Source: Bacillota bacterium (GTDB taxonomy: Bacteria; Bacillota; Clostridia; Lachnospirales; Cellulosilyticaceae). Taken from it: a stretch of DNA of 7,911 nucleotides. The position numbers and the translations under genes are program-made. The stretch lies in contig JAEZKI010000060.1 in the NCBI GenBank assembly GCA_023415525.1, positions 1 to 7,911 of the forward strand, read 5' to 3'. Under the pieces are notes generated by a model. It did not search any database. It saw nothing but the letters and a program-made list of their open reading frames with translations, and had not been told where the DNA came from. Positions 1-6,251 of this stretch are shown here, one piece after another (the stretch's first letter is position 1; each line of letters starts with the position of its first letter).

Positions 1-960
1 ATACATGACTCTTTTTTTATGTCCTAAAACATTGGCTCTGGCAATTTCAGGAATCAGAGTAGTAGAAAAAGCCGTTAAGAAGGCAGAAGGGAAAAATAAA
101 ATGGGAAGTACCATACCTTTTAACATGCCATAGATACTAAGTGAATCCTCCACAGAAGCTCCATATTTTCTAAGACTTGCGGGAATAAGAATATTCTCAA
201 GGGACATAAAAGTAGAAGCCACATAGGCAATGAGAGCAATAGGCAGCATAAGCTTAATGAGATTGAGAAGAATGTTTTTACGGCTAATGCTATAAAAAGG
301 AATCTTACCTGGAGGATAGTAGGTTGTATTTTGATTAATAAGATAAAGGGTGAAGAGATAGCTACAAGACACCATCTCACCAATAGTTATGCCTAGTCCC
401 ACAGCAGCATAAGTATAAGGCAAACCTTTTGGTGCAGAGAGATTAACGAAAGTCATGATAAGCCCAAGCTTTACAAACTGTTCTAAAATATCTGCACTAG
501 CAGGGAATAAAGCTTTTTTGACAGCATAAAAATACCCTTTAAAGCAGGAAGAAAAGGAAATAAAGGGGATACTAAAGGCAAGCATTTTAAGACCCCGAAT
601 AATGCGCGTATCAGCGATGAAGAGACCAACAATGGTATCTGTAAAAGTATAAAGTATAAAGGTAGCTGAAAAGCTTAATAGAGCACTCATAATAAGTGCC
701 GTAGTCATCACTTTTGAAATAATAGAGTAATGAAGCTTGGCGATTTCTTCAGCTACCATTTTAGAAATAGACACACTTAGCCCGGCACAGGCAATGATGA
801 TCCCCACGCTATAAATGGTCATAAGGAGCTGGTAGAGTCCCATACCTTCTGTGCCAATAGTATTAGAAATATAAACAATAGAAATCATCCCAATAGTACG
901 TGTTACCAAGGAGGTAGCAGTTAATAATAGGGTACTTGTAATAAGTCCTTGTTCCTTCAA
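1..960 (-). CDS. SpoVB/MATE-like polysaccharide flippase, partial (N-terminal 320 residues)
   Basis: Multi-pass membrane protein of the MATE/MVF (MurJ-SpoVB-Wzx) flippase superfamily. Members move lipid-linked sugar precursors across the membrane, and SpoVB acts in spore cortex formation. The visible part has many hydrophobic segments, roughly residues 8-31, 45-65, 85-105, 125-145, 160-175, 185-208, 230-250 and 282-300. It also carries family-style motifs: TRTIG near 20, GTEGMGLYQL at 36-45, and GYFYAVKKALFPA at 142-154. B. subtilis SpoVB has about 518 residues, so about 200 C-terminal residues lie outside the window. The start is TTG at 958-960, chosen because GAGGAGG at 968-974 sits 7 bases upstream and the N-terminus (MKEQGLI) resembles family starts. 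It lies 71 bases downstream of the IMP dehydrogenase gene on the same strand with no terminator seen between them, so co-transcription is plausible. Clostridia carry several paralogues, so the specific SpoVB role is not proven. Confidence 0.88.
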   Translation of the reverse strand, partial: MKEQGLITSTLLLTATSLVTRTIGMISIVYISNTIGTEGMGLYQLLMTIYSVGIIIACAGLSVSISKMVAEEIAKLHYSIISKVMTTALIMSALLSFSATFILYTFTDTIVGLFIADTRIIRGLKMLAFSIPFISFSSCFKGYFYAVKKALFPASADILEQFVKLGLIMTFVNLSAPKGLPYTYAAVGLGITIGEMVSCSYLFTLYLINQNTTYYPPGKIPFYSISRKNILLNLIKLMLPIALIAYVASTFMSLENILIPASLRKYGASVEDSLSIYGMLKGMVLPILFFPSAFLTAFSTTLIPEIARANVLGHKKRVMY

Positions 961-969
961 AAAAATTCC

Positions 970-1009
970 TCCTCATTTTATGAATTACTTATAGTTAAGT
1001 ATATGAGGA
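970..1009 (-). promoter_or_regulatory. Inverted repeat that could mask the flippase ribosome binding site
   Basis: On the + strand, TCCTCAT (970-976) and ATGAGGA (1003-1009) are exact inverted repeats. Between them, ACTTA (987-991) and TAAGT (996-1000) form a second small stem. In the minus-strand transcript the outer stem would pair with the AGGAGG ribosome binding site of the flippase gene. The pairing is seen directly, but a regulatory role is inference, and the stem is short and AT-rich. Confidence 0.3.
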
Positions 1010-1031
1010 CAATCTTTTTTTACGACTAAAA

Positions 1032-2534
1032 TTATCTGGCGTAGTTATTTTCTTTGAGGGTGACATCATGAGCACCACCTTCAATGATGCTAGTAGAGGA
1101 AACAAGGGTCATACGAGCAGTACGTTGAAGTTCGTCAATAGAGGTGGCCCCACAGCTACACATGGTAGATTTCATTTTACTAAGGGTGACATCTAGATTA
1201 TCACGGAGCTTACCAGCGTAAGGCACATAGCTATCTACACCCTCTTCAAATTTAAGTCCGTTACCTTCGCCCAAATCATAGCGTTGCCAGTTACGAGCAC
1301 GTTTAGAGCCTTCCCCCCAATATTCTTTTACATAGGTATTGCCAAGTTTTACCTTGTGGGCAGGACTTTCATCAAAACGAGCAAAGTAGCGTCCCATCAT
1401 AATAAAATTGGCTCCCATAGCTAAGGCAAGAACGGTATGATAGTCATGGACAATCCCACCATCTGAACAAATTGGGACATAAATCCCTGTCTTTTCATAG
1501 TATGCATCACGCGCTGCAGCCACTTCAATAATGGCAGAGGCTTGCCCACGGCCAATCCCCTTTTGCTCGCGGGTGATACAGATGGATCCCCCACCAATTC
1601 CTACTTTTACGAAGTCAGCCCCAGCTTCTACTAAATAGAGAAAGCCTTCTTTATCAACGACATTACCAGCGCCTACTTTAACAGACTCTCCATAGTTTTG
1701 GCGAATGTACTGAATGGTTTCAGCTTGCCAAACACTATATCCATCGGAAGAATCAATGCAAAGCACATCTGCACCTGCATCAATTAAGGCAGGAACACGT
1801 TCCTTATAATCCCTAGTATTAATACCAGCACCTACACAGTAACGCTTTTCATTATCTAATAGTTCAGAAGGGTTTTGCTTGTGATCATCATAGTCTTTTC
1901 TAAATACGAAATACATAAGCTTTTGTTCCTCATCAATAATAGGAAGACAGTTTAATTTATGTTCCCAGAGGATATCATTGGCTTCACTTAAAGTAGTAGA
2001 AGGCTTACCCACAATCAGTGAAGAAAAAGGTGTCATAAAGTCTTTAATCTTTTTATCTAAGCTATCCCGACTTATGCGGTAGTCACGACTTGTGACGATG
2101 CCTTGAAGCTTAGTAGAAAGTGTCCCATCTTCTGTAATAGCGATGGTAGAGTGACCTGTTTGTTCTTTAAGAGCTAGGACATCTTTTAGGGTGTGTTCGG
2201 GGGATAGATTAGCCACGCTTACAACAAAACCTGCTTTGAATTTTTTAACTTTACGTACCATTTCAGCTTGACTGGAAATAGACTGAGAACCAAAGATAAA
2301 GGAGAGCCCACCACATCTGGCAAGAGCAATAGCTAGTTGATCATCAGAAACAGCCTGCATAATGGCTGAAACAAAAGGAATATTAATTTGGAGAGGTGAT
2401 TTTTCTTCTCTTTTAAACTTAACAAGAGGCGTTTGTAGATTTACTTCTGAAGGAATACAATCTTTACGCGTTAGGTTAGGAACCAATAAATATTCACTAA
2501 AGGTACGAGAAACTTCACTATAATAAAATGCCAC
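1032..2534 (-). CDS. guaB: IMP dehydrogenase, Tritrichomonas foetus-like type
   Basis: Cytosolic enzyme that oxidises IMP to XMP with NAD+, the committed step of GMP synthesis. It is a (beta/alpha)8 barrel with a CBS pair inserted at roughly residues 100-220. With the start chosen here (500 residues) the key positions are: Asp261 in CIDSSDG; the catalytic loop [20 protein letters not shown] with Cys319; Arg382 in MMGRYFARF; the flap Arg418-Tyr419 in NWQRYDLG; and a C-terminal [12 protein letters not shown]. From memory, these match the T. foetus enzyme residue for residue, whereas common bacterial GuaB has a GPGSICTTR-type loop. The start is GTG at 2532-2534. It lies 8 bases after AGGAGG (2543-2548) and gives MAFYYSE, like the T. 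foetus N-terminus. The TTG two codons upstream (2538-2540) lies only 2 bases from the AGGAGG. The gene has its own promoter and precedes the flippase gene. guaB is assigned by function; a second, ordinary guaB elsewhere in the genome cannot be excluded. Confidence 0.96.
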   Translation of the reverse strand: MAFYYSEVSRTFSEYLLVPNLTRKDCIPSEVNLQTPLVKFKREEKSPLQINIPFVSAIMQAVSDDQLAIALARCGGLSFIFGSQSISSQAEMVRKVKKFKAGFVVSVANLSPEHTLKDVLALKEQTGHSTIAITEDGTLSTKLQGIVTSRDYRISRDSLDKKIKDFMTPFSSLIVGKPSTTLSEANDILWEHKLNCLPIIDEEQKLMYFVFRKDYDDHKQNPSELLDNEKRYCVGAGINTRDYKERVPALIDAGADVLCIDSSDGYSVWQAETIQYIRQNYGESVKVGAGNVVDKEGFLYLVEAGADFVKVGIGGGSICITREQKGIGRGQASAIIEVAAARDAYYEKTGIYVPICSDGGIVHDYHTVLALAMGANFIMMGRYFARFDESPAHKVKLGNTYVKEYWGEGSKRARNWQRYDLGEGNGLKFEEGVDSYVPYAGKLRDNLDVTLSKMKSTMCSCGATSIDELQRTARMTLVSSTSIIEGGAHDVTLKENNYAR

Positions 2535-2542
2535 TTGCAAGA

Positions 2543-2548
2543 CCTCCT
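2543..2548 (-). promoter_or_regulatory. Ribosome binding site deciding the IMP dehydrogenase start
   Basis: AGGAGG on the minus strand is 8 bases before GTG (2534-2532) but only 2 bases before the in-frame TTG (2540-2538). The spacing makes GTG the real initiation codon and removes two residues from the longest reading frame. Confidence 0.8.
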
Positions 2549-2566
2549 AAGTTTAATTTTCTAAAT

Positions 2567-2595
2567 ATTTTACTAAAATAAGTTGAGAAAGTCAA
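2567..2595 (-). promoter_or_regulatory. Sigma-A promoter of the IMP dehydrogenase gene
   Basis: On the minus strand, TTGACT (-35, 2590-2595) and TAAAAT (-10, 2567-2572) are separated by exactly 17 bases. Transcription would start near 2560, leaving a short leader of about 25 bases with no room for a riboswitch. The match to the sigma-A consensus is good (5/6 in each box), but no start site has been measured. Confidence 0.75.
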
Positions 2596-2611
2596 TTATC
2601 AAAGAAGAAAG

Positions 2612-2681
2612 GTTCTAATTTTTATAGGAAGTAGGTAGGCGAGTGTAGTGGAATATGTTACTATGAAAGAAAAATTAGAAC
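2612..2681. repeat. Perfect 12-bp inverted repeat between divergent genes
   Basis: GTTCTAATTTTT (2612-2623) and AAAAATTAGAAC (2670-2681) are exact inverted repeats separated by 46 bases. The right arm ends one or two bases before the Shine-Dalgarno of the 186-residue gene. The left arm lies 16 bases upstream of the -35 box of the IMP dehydrogenase promoter. It could be a paired operator or an mRNA stem in the leader of the plus-strand gene. I found no convincing sigma-A promoter for that gene in this interval; weak -10-like hexamers (TATGTT at 2654, TACTAT at 2659) lack a matching -35. Confidence 0.55.
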
Positions 2682-2694
2682 AAAAGGTGATCAT

Positions 2695-3255
2695 TTGAAA
2701 TCTAAACGCTATAAATTACCTAATAAAATAAATACAAATCCTGCAGATAAGCGTCAGCTTAATTATATGAAAAGATTAGGACTTACTATACCTACGCCCC
2801 TTTCACAAAGTGATGCAGAGGCACTTATTAATCGCGAATTGGATGAAGATTATGAAGCAAGTAAGGATCTAAAGTGTTATGCAAAAGCAAAGGAAATTCT
2901 TTATTCAGAGTATATAGGGAGTAGGCAGCTTCATAATTTGCTTTTTGATAACTTGAGTAAAGAGGATAAAACTGCTTTTTTCTGTTTCTGCGTCTATACC
3001 TTTTATCACCCAGGAGAATCTCAAAACTTACTAAGTCATGAAAAACGAGAAATCTTTGAGGCCTTTGGAAGAGAATATGAAAATCACTTTTACTTTCAAA
3101 CCTCACTAGAGGAGTATACAGGCGAAGAGATTATGGCTTTTGGAAAATCTACAAGAACTCTAGAGGATGGTAGGACAGAAGTAGTTTATGGAGGGAGTAT
3201 TTACGGTGAGGCCTATAAGCTTGCCTATGCCTATCTACAGAAGCACCTTTCATAA
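2695..3255 (+). CDS. Uncharacterised 186-residue protein
   Basis: I do not recognise this protein. It is predicted soluble, with no signal peptide or membrane segment. Residues 15-48 (NPADKRQLNYMKRLGLTIP, then LSQSDAEALINREL) form a Q..YMK.LG...P..LS..EA..LI pattern. Similar short helical modules recur at the ends of many Firmicute and phage proteins; this is a general resemblance, not a family call. Residues 60-130 are probably helical and contain an aromatic/Cys patch (FFCFCVYTFYHP, 95-106). Residues 150-170 look like a beta-hairpin (RTLEDGRTEVVYGGSIYG). The start is TTG at 2695-2697, supported by AAGGTGATC (2684-2692), which matches the 16S 3' end. The gene stands alone, divergent from IMP dehydrogenase, and is followed at once by a strong terminator. 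Codon and base use look like its neighbours, so nothing suggests recent transfer. Confidence 0.8.
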   Translation: MKSKRYKLPNKINTNPADKRQLNYMKRLGLTIPTPLSQSDAEALINRELDEDYEASKDLKCYAKAKEILYSEYIGSRQLHNLLFDNLSKEDKTAFFCFCVYTFYHPGESQNLLSHEKREIFEAFGREYENHFYFQTSLEEYTGEEIMAFGKSTRTLEDGRTEVVYGGSIYGEAYKLAYAYLQKHLS

Positions 3256-3256
3256 A

Positions 3257-3290
3257 AAGAGGCACTTCGTTTTGAAGTGCCTCTTCTTAT
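3257..3290 (+). terminator. Intrinsic terminator after the 186-residue gene, probably bidirectional
   Basis: A perfect 12-bp stem, AAGAGGCACTTC (3257-3268) with GAAGTGCCTCTT (3274-3285), has a 5-base GTTTT loop and is followed by a T-rich tail. It begins one base after the stop codon (3253-3255). Read on the minus strand, the same stem is followed by TTTTTATG, so it may also end transcription of the convergent SLH-protein gene. Confidence 0.88.
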
Positions 3291-3326
3291 ATTGTAGGGA
3301 AGTTCGTATTTTAACTTTCCTACAAT
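3291..3326. terminator. Second hairpin between convergent genes
   Basis: ATTGTAGGGAAGTT (3291-3304) pairs with AACTTTCCTACAAT (3313-3326) as a 14-bp stem containing one G-T wobble and an 8-base loop. It lies 19 bases past the stop codon of the SLH-protein gene. Neither side has a clean T-run, so alone it is a weak intrinsic terminator. It may stabilise the 3' end of the surface-protein mRNA or act together with the adjacent terminator. Confidence 0.5.
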
Positions 3327-3345
3327 CTTGTGTTAGTGTTGAGCT

Positions 3346-5931
3346 TTATTTGCCACAAACATTTACGCAAAACCTCTGTAGTAGTGCTGCCACTTGTGCA
3401 CGGGTTGTAGGAGCTTGAGGCAGCAATTGGTTATCACTACCAACAATCAGTCCTATCCCACAAGACCACTGCATAGCAGGTATAGCGTACTCACTAATAG
3501 TGAGAGCATCGGCATAACTAAGGATATTGGTATTTTCTCCAATACTCACATCATAGCCTTTAAACTTAGCATAACGCCACATAATGCTTGTCATCTGTTC
3601 TCGGCTGAGGTTATCATTTGGTCCAAAAGCTTCTGAGCTATAACCCGAGATGATACCTGTAGCTTGAGCCCACTTAATGGCTTCGGCATAATAGGCTGTA
3701 TCTGGAACATCCTCAAAGGACATGGTGTAGTTTGAAGTAGGGCTACCTTCTAAGCGCCAAAGAGTAGCGGCAATCTGTCCTCTAGTAATCGCATCATGAG
3801 TTCCAAACAAATGAGTAGAATAACCTACCATTAAGCCATTAGTCATACAATAATGAATCCCATCATGATACCAGTCAGTAGGGCGTGTATCTGTAAAAGA
3901 ATAGAGCGGACAAGTAGTATCCTTTGGACAAGTGCTGTAAGTCAAAATATCAGATGTCTCATCCTTTTCATTATCCTTATTATTTTCATTATAAACGACT
4001 ACATAGTCAGAAAAGTGAGGAACAGCAAACTCTAAGTAATCATCAACATAACGGGTTTCTAGCTTTTCTAGGGAACCGTCCTCAGCTACATACCATATAC
4101 TAAAGTCTTGAACCTCTTTACCCTTGGCAAGCTCATTAGAAAGCTGAACCTTGGCATATCCCCCCTTAAAGTCAGAGATACGCTCACCATTGGAGGTGAC
4201 ATAAGCCTCGTAACCTGCTACAACCTCTAAATCTTTTAAAGCATCTTTTTGCTTTGTATTTAAGCGGCTTGTATGGACATCATCCACATGAATTTGTAAA
4301 TCATCTCCCTTTGCTTGTTCTACAAGAGCATTTAAAGTTTTAGCATCAAAGGTGACATTAGCTGTTGTGAATTTAAGGAGTAAGCCTGTTACATTATTGG
4401 TTTTATTATTTGCAGCCTCTGCAATAGCCTTAATAGGAGCCATAGGAATTTTGGCACTATCAATGGTTTTATTTAATTCTGTTAAATGAACTTCAATATG
4501 ACCTATGTAGGTTTCGTTGGTTAGGATTTTAGATAAGTCTTGGTTATTTATTTTAACATCAGCGGTGGAGTCAGAAATAGTAGCTTGGACATCTACTTTA
4601 TTCGTATCACTTTGAACTGGGATAGTGAGTGTAGGAGTACTAGGAATACTAGGAATACCACCGCCACTACCACTGCTACTACTGCTAGAAGATAGTGCAG
4701 GGATTTCAGCTGTTTCTAAGATAACCTGACATACAATACATTCTTTATGCTTTGAACCTTTCACTCCTACAGCTGCAGGCGTATCAATAAGCCAATCAGA
4801 AGGGGTATGCTCTTCATAAGTATCTTTTTCACTATCAGTAGTTATAGGACAACTTGTGTTTTCACAAGAGTGCCAATGGTGTGTCTCATTATTTGTCCAA
4901 GAAGTTACCCACTTGTGGCCAGCTACTAGGACCACGCTATCTGCAGTCACTTCAGTTGTACCTGCTTCATCAGCAAACAATTTATGACAGGTTGAATCTG
5001 TACATTGATAGTGAGCTTTTATTCCAGAAGTGGTACAAGTTGCAGGAACTTCCTCTACAAGTTCTATTTGATGGGTATGAGTTCCTTCGTAGTCAGTAAC
5101 TTCTAGGCCTGTAATTAAGGCATATTTGTAAGCTGAAAAGTCCCTATAAGTACCGTCAGCTAATTTTGTCGCTGTTTCAGCAGAAGTACCACCCTTGATG
5201 GTGAAAGTGTCAGTTGATACAGCGTCGATATTTTTGAAAGAGCCCAAGGGACCATAGGATTCAAGGATTAGCTTTTTGCTTCCATTATGCCACACCTTAC
5301 CAGCAGTAGTATTAATCCCATAACCTGTTTTCCCTGTTGTGAGAACCATTGACGATGCATTGACCCCTAGAACGGAACATCTAATACCATCTATATTACC
5401 CTGCACAGTAAGTTTGGTGCGTGTCGTTGTAGGAGTGATGTTGGATGAATTATTAGAACCAGGAGTCCAATTAGCTTCATTTAATTCAGAGGGATTATAA
5501 ATGTCAAAATTCCCCATATCTAGAATACCATAATCTTGACCTATTAGGGTGCTATCTGATTCTACGAATAGAATGTTTCCATAACCCGGATTCATGGCAT
5601 AAGAATTGGTGGTTTCAATATGAACACCATCAAGATGAATACCATAAGAGAAGCTGGTATCACTCAAATTAGAAACAATATAGGCTGATGTTGTTGTAAC
5701 ACCGTCAGCCATGCTGACTGTTAAGTTATCTGTTAGTAAAGTAAGACAACCCAGACCATTAGAGTCGGTTGTATAGGTATAGTCAGTACCTTCTACTGCT
5801 AGATCACCCCCAAAATACTTCGTTACCTTAAAAGCTTCTGGAGCACTTGCTGACGCAAATGTTGCAGTTGGTAATAGGAAGATGACCATAACAAGGCTCA
5901 TCAATAGGGATAAAATCTTCTTACGTAACAT
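3346..5931 (-). CDS. Secreted SLH-domain cell-surface protein (861 residues)
   Basis: Exported protein predicted to bind cell-wall secondary polysaccharide through three C-terminal SLH domains. Order: signal peptide at 1-27 (MLRKK, hydrophobic core 6-20, cleavage probably near TFASA); N-terminal region 31-280, rich in Thr/Ser/Asn/Gly with recurring short beta-strand patterns (possibly a beta-solenoid); Cys/His-rich modules at 284-412 with CTTSG, CTDSTC, HHWHSCENTSC and KECIVC; linker 414-435 (a run of seven Ser, then Gly/Pro); a folded module at about 445-648; a Cys motif STCPKDTTCPLYSF at 666-679; SLH1 679-727, SLH2 738-792, SLH3 804-855. The usual SLH ITRAE signature appears as ITRGQ (715), LSREQ (775) and TTRAQ (842), keeping the polysaccharide-contacting Arg. 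ATG at 5929-5931 is preceded by AAGGAGG (5941-5947), spacing 9. There is no sortase motif or enzyme domain I recognise. It could be an S-layer component, adhesin or carbohydrate-binding scaffold. Confidence 0.93.
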   Translation of the reverse strand: MLRKKILSLLMSLVMVIFLLPTATFASASAPEAFKVTKYFGGDLAVEGTDYTYTTDSNGLGCLTLLTDNLTVSMADGVTTTSAYIVSNLSDTSFSYGIHLDGVHIETTNSYAMNPGYGNILFVESDSTLIGQDYGILDMGNFDIYNPSELNEANWTPGSNNSSNITPTTTRTKLTVQGNIDGIRCSVLGVNASSMVLTTGKTGYGINTTAGKVWHNGSKKLILESYGPLGSFKNIDAVSTDTFTIKGGTSAETATKLADGTYRDFSAYKYALITGLEVTDYEGTHTHQIELVEEVPATCTTSGIKAHYQCTDSTCHKLFADEAGTTEVTADSVVLVAGHKWVTSWTNNETHHWHSCENTSCPITTDSEKDTYEEHTPSDWLIDTPAAVGVKGSKHKECIVCQVILETAEIPALSSSSSSSGSGGGIPSIPSTPTLTIPVQSDTNKVDVQATISDSTADVKINNQDLSKILTNETYIGHIEVHLTELNKTIDSAKIPMAPIKAIAEAANNKTNNVTGLLLKFTTANVTFDAKTLNALVEQAKGDDLQIHVDDVHTSRLNTKQKDALKDLEVVAGYEAYVTSNGERISDFKGGYAKVQLSNELAKGKEVQDFSIWYVAEDGSLEKLETRYVDDYLEFAVPHFSDYVVVYNENNKDNEKDETSDILTYSTCPKDTTCPLYSFTDTRPTDWYHDGIHYCMTNGLMVGYSTHLFGTHDAITRGQIAATLWRLEGSPTSNYTMSFEDVPDTAYYAEAIKWAQATGIISGYSSEAFGPNDNLSREQMTSIMWRYAKFKGYDVSIGENTNILSYADALTISEYAIPAMQWSCGIGLIVGSDNQLLPQAPTTRAQVAALLQRFCVNVCGK
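3367..3897 (-). other. Segment encoding three SLH domains
   Basis: Residues 679-855 of the surface protein. SLH2 is the most canonical: FEDVPDTAYYAEAIKWAQ, then GIISGYSSEAFGPNDNLSRE. SLH1 has W-Y-H-D-G-I-H-Y at 687-694 and MVGYS at 701-705. SLH3 is degenerate at its start but keeps the TTRAQVAALLQRF end. A triplet is the normal number for wall anchoring. Confidence 0.9.
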
Positions 5932-5971
5932 TCAAAAAAACCTCCTTGTATTTCCTTTATAAAAATGATTT

Positions 5972-6052
5972 TGTGTAGGAAAAGTGAAACGTATAGATAC
6001 TCTGTAAAAGCTTTATACCTTTAATGGTAAGTTTTTACTTTTCCTAAACACA
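5972..6052 (-). promoter_or_regulatory. Structured 5' leader of the SLH-protein mRNA
   Basis: Segments 5972-5990 (TGTGTAGGAAAAGTGAAAC) and 6031-6052 (ACTTTTCC core, ending ACACA) are imperfect inverted repeats with a 9-bp uninterrupted core, AGGAAAAGT with ACTTTTCCT. They would fold into a long hairpin occupying nearly all of the roughly 120-base leader predicted from the promoter below. It ends about 25 bases before the ribosome binding site, so it does not itself mask initiation. A role in mRNA stability, typical of abundant surface proteins, is inference. Confidence 0.5.
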
Positions 6053-6058
6053 GCAAGT

Positions 6059-6087
6059 ATTATAACTTTTTTTTACAAATTTGTACA
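6059..6087 (-). promoter_or_regulatory. Probable sigma-A promoter of the SLH-protein gene
   Basis: On the minus strand a perfect TATAAT (-10, 6059-6064) lies 17 bases from TGTACA (-35, 6082-6087; 4 of 6 consensus bases). Transcription would begin near 6052, at the foot of the leader hairpin. The upstream sequence is A/T-run rich, as in UP elements. Confidence 0.6.
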
Positions 6088-6111
6088 TATTTTTCGTAAA
6101 AAATTCATATA

Positions 6112-6140
6112 TTGATATAAAACGACATTAGATTTAGTAT
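6112..6140 (+). promoter_or_regulatory. Probable promoter of the T-box/metG transcript
   Basis: TTGATA (-35, 6112-6117) and TAGTAT (-10, 6135-6140) are separated by 17 bases, so transcription would start near 6147, about 105 bases before T-box stem I. Closer alternatives are TTGTGT (6158) with an extended TGaTATTTT -10 (6180-6185, 16-base spacer) and TTGAAA (6202) with TAAACT (6224-6229, 16-base spacer). I cannot decide among them by eye. It is divergent from the SLH-gene promoter about 25 bases away. Confidence 0.4.
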
Positions 6141-6251
6141 TATAAGATTAGTATGTGTTGTGTATTAGTATGGGGGTGATATTTTATAAAGTTTAGAGGG
6201 TTGAAAAAAGGGGTAAACTATGATAAACTTACTGCATTCATAAATTTAAAC

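Noticed and set aside
120..383. 87-residue hydrophobic open frame on the minus strand
   Set aside because: It is an out-of-frame shadow of the membrane segments of the flippase gene on the same strand.
2541..2694. Purine riboswitch or PurR-type site before IMP dehydrogenase
   Set aside because: The predicted transcript leader is only about 25 bases, and no purine-aptamer core or recognisable PurR box is visible.
2663..2698. Possible 11-residue leader peptide (MKEKLEQKVII) whose TGA stop overlaps the TTG start of the 186-residue gene
   Set aside because: There is no Shine-Dalgarno before ATG 2663 and its codons lie within one arm of the inverted repeat. The overlap with TTG may be chance.
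2828..3106. 92-residue open frame antisense to the 186-residue gene
   Set aside because: There is no supporting ribosome binding site, and the plus-strand gene has a start, ribosome site and terminator.
4612..4690. Short repetitive sequence (CTACTACTG-like triplets and repeated AGGAATACT/ACTAGGAAT units)
   Set aside because: It encodes the Ser/Gly/Pro linker of the surface protein. Low complexity is expected there, and it is not a CRISPR or regulatory repeat.
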